From JAJDUF01 sp965214295 (GTDB lineage: Bacteria; Chloroflexota; UBA11872; UBA12225; JAJDUF01): a stretch of DNA of 64,000 nt. The DNA is taken from contig OZ243944.1 in NCBI GenBank assembly GCA_965214295.1, positions 1,674,001-1,738,000 of the forward strand, read 5' to 3'. The position numbers were made by a program, and so were the translations under genes. Below the pieces are notes generated by a model. The model worked only from the letters and a program-made list of their open reading frames with translations. It was not told where the DNA came from and did no database searches. Below, piece after piece: positions 61,133 to 64,000 of this stretch; positions within the stretch are counted from its first letter, which is position 1, and each line of letters opens with the position of its first letter.

Positions 61133-62173
61133 CTAGAGCGCCCCGGAAGCGCGGAGCAGCGTCTCCTGCACGACGAAGTCATGCACCGGACCGAACGGTG
61201 GCATCCGCTCCCCGCGAATGGCCGCCGCGAGATCGTGCAGGTCCAGGACAAAGCCGGTCCAGTCGCCGCCGTCCACGGTCTGCCAGCCGGCCTGGAATCC
61301 CCCGGCAGCCGCTTCCAGGTGCAGCCGCGCCTGCGTGCCACCAGGCGGCTCGATCACCAGCGCCCCTTTGGTGCCGAGCACTTCCAGTCGCCGCTGGGCA
61401 CCGACCTCCATGCCGGCCGACTCCACGACGGCCATCGCCCGGTCCCACTCCAGCACCGCCAGGCTGTTGTCCACAAAAGGCTGACCGGCAGCCTCGTCGG
61501 GGATGCCGCGGACCGGCATCATGATCGGGCCGGCGCCGCTCTCCGGCCGGCGGAAGTCGGAGCGCAGGAAGGGCGAGACCCGCCGCGGCCGGCCGAGCAC
61601 GGCGACCATCGGATCGATCAGGTGGCCACACATCTCGAACATGATGTGCCCCGGATACGGCATGGATTCCAGCCAGCGATCATAGCTCGACTTCCCTTTG
61701 CCGATCCGGCCGCGGATACTGAATACGTCGCCGAGCAGCCCCTCGCGTGTCAGGCGGTAGAGTAGCCGGAAGGGGGGGCTGTTGCGGAAGTGGTAGGCCA
61801 TCAGCACGACGAGCTGGCGCGCGGCGGCGATGTCCAGCACCTCCCGATACGATTCCAGCGAGGTCCCGGCCGGCTTCTCCAGGTACACGTGCTTGCCGGC
61901 CAGCAGGGATTGCTTGGCATCGTCGAGGAACTGCCAGATCTCTCCGTCAATGATGATCCCTTGAATGGTGTCGTCGGCGAGTAGGTCCTCCGCGCGGGGC
62001 ACCCAGCGGATGCCGCTGTAGACGGGATCGGCCTCCCGCTGACTGCGGACGGCGGGATTGGCCTCGAAAGCGCCCGCGATCTCCATGTCACCGGCTGCGC
62101 CACTGGTGATCGCTCGCACTTTGCCGGACAGGTGACTATGTACCGCGCCGAGAATACCGAGCCGGATAGTCAT
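61133..62173 (-). CDS. Gfo/Idh/MocA-family oxidoreductase
   Basis: A 346-residue NAD(P)-dependent dehydrogenase-like protein. The cofactor loop reads GILGAVHSHLSG, without the usual GxGxxG, so cofactor binding may differ. LEKPAGTSLESY has the EKP and MFEMCGHLIDPMV the His/Asp. GAGGAG precedes the ATG at 62173. It is upstream of the next family member; the two probably form an operon. Substrate unknown. Confidence 0.82.
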   Translation of the reverse strand: MTIRLGILGAVHSHLSGKVRAITSGAAGDMEIAGAFEANPAVRSQREADPVYSGIRWVPRAEDLLADDTIQGIIIDGEIWQFLDDAKQSLLAGKHVYLEKPAGTSLESYREVLDIAAARQLVVLMAYHFRNSPPFRLLYRLTREGLLGDVFSIRGRIGKGKSSYDRWLESMPYPGHIMFEMCGHLIDPMVAVLGRPRRVSPFLRSDFRRPESGAGPIMMPVRGIPDEAAGQPFVDNSLAVLEWDRAMAVVESAGMEVGAQRRLEVLGTKGALVIEPPGGTQARLHLEAAAGGFQAGWQTVDGGDWTGFVLDLHDLAAAIRGERMPPFGPVHDFVVQETLLRASGAL

Positions 62174-62375
62174 AAGCTCTACGCTCCTCACTGCGGCCGC
62201 CCGCCGGTCTTCCTTGCCCCTAACTTGGCTGCGGAACCGGCCAGCCGACGCCGTTGCCGTGCATACTATACCTTGCTTACTTCTGGCACGGACAACACGA
62301 CCGGCCGTAGATTAGGACCGGGCGCGACCGCAAAACACCCTTGGTCCCGGCCCCGCGGCCCCGGAGGCAACCCGG

Positions 62376-64000
62376 ATGCGACTGCTCGGCTATAGTGACC
62401 GTCTCAGCGTGGCGCCAGGCGCCACGATCCGCTTCATGGTCAGCTGTGACCATCCCTCCTACCGGGCGGACTTGGTGCGCCTCATGCATGGCGACGAAAA
62501 CCCCCAAGGCCCCGGCTACAAGGAGCATCTCGTCGCAGCCGACATCAACGGTGAGTATCCGGGGCGGGTACAGCAGATTCACAGCGGCTCCTACGTCAGC
62601 GTGGAAGATAGCCCGCCGCTGCGGCAAATCGAGAGTTTCACACTGGCCGTCTGGGTCTATCCCACGACGCCCCAGGCCGGGAGCCAAGGCTTGCTGACGC
62701 GGTGGTCGGCCGTTGCCCAGGCCGGCTACGGCTTGTTCATAGACGAGGCCGGCGACTTGGCGGTATGGCTGGGTGACGGGAGCGGCAACGCCGAGCGCAT
62801 CCGCACCGGCACGCCGCTCCGCGCTCACGACTGGTACTTCGTCGCCGTGACCTACGATGCCGCCCGCGGCCGCGTGTACCTCTATCAAGAGCCGGTGCGC
62901 CGCTGGCCGGTCGAACCCACCCGCGCGGTGGTAGAGCGGAGGGCGGCAGTGCGGCCGCGTAGCGGCGTCGGCAGTCCCTTTCTCATGGCCGGCTACCTGA
63001 CCGCCGACCCGGCGACGCGCGGCGCGGTGGGCGGGCACTTCAACGGGAAGCTCGACCGGCCCTGTCTCTTTCGGCGGGCACTGCGTCCGGCGGAGGTGGC
63101 CGCGCTCCAGGCCGGCGCGCCGCCCCACGAGTGCGGCGCGGCGCTCGTCGCGGCCTGGGATTTCAGCGCCGACATCGCCACGGATAAGGTCACGGACACC
63201 TCGGATCACCAGCTTCACGGACGCGCAATCAACATGCCGACGCGGGCAGTGACCGGCTACAACTGGACCGGCACGGAAACGAGCTTTCGGCTCGCGCCGC
63301 ACGAGTATGGCGCGATCTACTTTCACGACGACGACCTCGAAGACGCCGGCTGGGAGAGCGATTTTGCGCTCACCGTGCCGGCGGACCTGCCGAGCGGCGT
63401 CTACGCGGCGCGCCTGCGTGCCAACGACGACGAGGACTACCTGCCCTTCTTTGTGCGCCCGCCGCCGGGAACCAGCACGGCCGCCATCGCCGTCCTGGCC
63501 CCCACGATCCACTACCTTGCCTATGCGAACTTCCGTGACATCAGCGGCGGTAACTGGGACCTGGAAAACCTGCCCAACGCGGACGTGAGCCTCCATCGCG
63601 CCGAGTACGCCTACGTGGAGAAACACGGTCTGCCCGGTCTATATGACCTCCATTCGGACGGATCGGGCACCGCGTATGTCTCGCGCCTGCGCCCCATCCT
63701 GAACATGCGCCCGAAGTTTCGCTATCGGGTCTGGGGCGCGCCCGCCCGCTTTCCCGCCGACCTCTACCTGATTGATTGGCTCGAAGCGAAGGGTTACGCC
63801 GCCGATGTCATCACCGACGACGACCTCCACGCGGAGGGAGCGGACTTGCTTGCTCCCTACAAGGTGGTGCTGACCGCCTCCCATCACGAGTATTGGACGG
63901 CCCGCATGCTGGCGGCGCTGGAAACCTACCTGGAAGGTGGCGGGCGGCTGATGTATCTGGGTGGCAACGGCTTCTTTGGGGTCACAGCGGTTGATCCCCA
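62376..64000 (+). CDS. N,N-dimethylformamidase large-subunit-like protein, N-terminal part
   Basis: The frame is open from ATG 62376 to the window edge (at least 541 residues), with GGAGG nine bases upstream. Residues about 80-245 form a LamG-like jelly-roll (FTLAVWVYP ... HDWYFVAVTYD ... HFNGKLDRP). The following part carries APTIHYLAYAN and SHHEYWT, matching the iron-site region I recall for dimethylformamidase beta subunits, whose ligands include a Tyr next to Glu. It would hydrolyse small amides. The C-terminus and small subunit lie outside. A long antisense frame on the minus strand is a shadow of this gene. Confidence 0.8.
   Translation, partial: MRLLGYSDRLSVAPGATIRFMVSCDHPSYRADLVRLMHGDENPQGPGYKEHLVAADINGEYPGRVQQIHSGSYVSVEDSPPLRQIESFTLAVWVYPTTPQAGSQGLLTRWSAVAQAGYGLFIDEAGDLAVWLGDGSGNAERIRTGTPLRAHDWYFVAVTYDAARGRVYLYQEPVRRWPVEPTRAVVERRAAVRPRSGVGSPFLMAGYLTADPATRGAVGGHFNGKLDRPCLFRRALRPAEVAALQAGAPPHECGAALVAAWDFSADIATDKVTDTSDHQLHGRAINMPTRAVTGYNWTGTETSFRLAPHEYGAIYFHDDDLEDAGWESDFALTVPADLPSGVYAARLRANDDEDYLPFFVRPPPGTSTAAIAVLAPTIHYLAYANFRDISGGNWDLENLPNADVSLHRAEYAYVEKHGLPGLYDLHSDGSGTAYVSRLRPILNMRPKFRYRVWGAPARFPADLYLIDWLEAKGYAADVITDDDLHAEGADLLAPYKVVLTASHHEYWTARMLAALETYLEGGGRLMYLGGNGFFGVTAVDP

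Noticed and set aside
62277..63626. Minus-strand 449-residue frame
   Set aside because: Antisense to the dimethylformamidase-like gene, whose frame is open to the window edge and shows domain motifs.

Overview
The window is GC-rich bacterial DNA, densely coded on both strands. No rRNA, tRNA, CRISPR array or integrase gene was seen. The best guess for the host is Chloroflexota, of the kind known from marine, sponge or soil metagenomes. This is inference. It rests on two substrate-binding lipoproteins with twin-arginine-like leaders, one with the valine-rich stalk often seen in that phylum, on an archaeal-type fructose-bisphosphate aldolase/phosphatase, and on expanded families of phytanoyl-CoA-dioxygenase-like (PhyH), Gfo/Idh/MocA, enolase-superfamily and sulfatase genes.

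Layout. 0-6 kb: tail of a DUF3179 protein, a proteasome-like gene split by an in-frame TGA, a 2-keto-3-deoxy-sugar-acid kinase, a lower-GC polytopic membrane protein bracketed by a perfect 28-bp direct repeat, and a frameshifted sialidase-like gene. 6-15.7 kb: HpaI-type aldolase, two sulfatase-fold enzymes (one with Thr at the nucleophile position), a collagen-stalked substrate-binding lipoprotein, an oxidoreductase, an SDR and an enolase-superfamily dehydratase. 15.8-17.5 kb: a lower-GC toxin-antitoxin-like pair (XRE-ImmA/IrrE plus DUF4411). 17.5-21.7 kb: another enolase-superfamily member, an oxidoreductase and two PhyH genes. 21.7-28.7 kb: a lower-GC orphan made of two diverged copies of one unit, a third PhyH gene and the Hen1-Pnkp RNA repair operon. 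28.8-38.8 kb: FBP aldolase/phosphatase, aldo-keto reductase, 2-oxoacid dehydrogenase E1alpha-E1beta-E2, a flavoprotein, an unrecognised protein and an oxidoreductase. 38.9-43 kb: rhamnonate-dehydratase-like enzyme, sugar isomerase-like protein, hydroxyacid dehydrogenase and a small cyclophilin-like protein. 43-47 kb: a fused MNT-HEPN-like protein, enoyl-CoA hydratase, a free B12-binding subunit and a fourth PhyH gene. 47-57 kb: tandem-domain amidohydrolase, DegT aminotransferase, zinc-type dehydrogenase, oxidoreductase, TlpA/CcdA-like redox pair, a glycosidase-like barrel protein and a HAD phosphatase. 57-64 kb: a fifth PhyH gene, a second substrate-binding lipoprotein, two oxidoreductases and the start of a dimethylformamidase-like large subunit.

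How the genes fit together (inference). Most of the window looks like scavenging of modified or sulfated sugars and small organic acids. Binding lipoproteins capture a substrate, sulfatase/sialidase-type enzymes trim it, Gfo/Idh, SDR and AKR enzymes oxidise it, enolase-superfamily dehydratases form 2-keto-3-deoxy acids, and the kinase and HpaI aldolase pass them to central metabolism. No permease or ATPase partner for the lipoproteins and no E3 for the 2-oxoacid dehydrogenase lie in the window.

Set against this background are single-gene or two-gene islands that look AT-richer by eye (about 0.7-1.6, 2.9-4.8, 16.0-17.5 and 21.7-23.3 kb). They carry the proteasome-like, membrane, toxin-antitoxin-like and orphan genes. 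Gaps between genes are full of dispersed palindromic repeats of several families and one MITE-like element. The strongest leads for something undescribed are the two-repeat orphan at 21.7-23.3 kb, the 28-bp-repeat-flanked insertion, the fused MNT-HEPN protein with its small companion, and the Thr-type sulfatase homologue.
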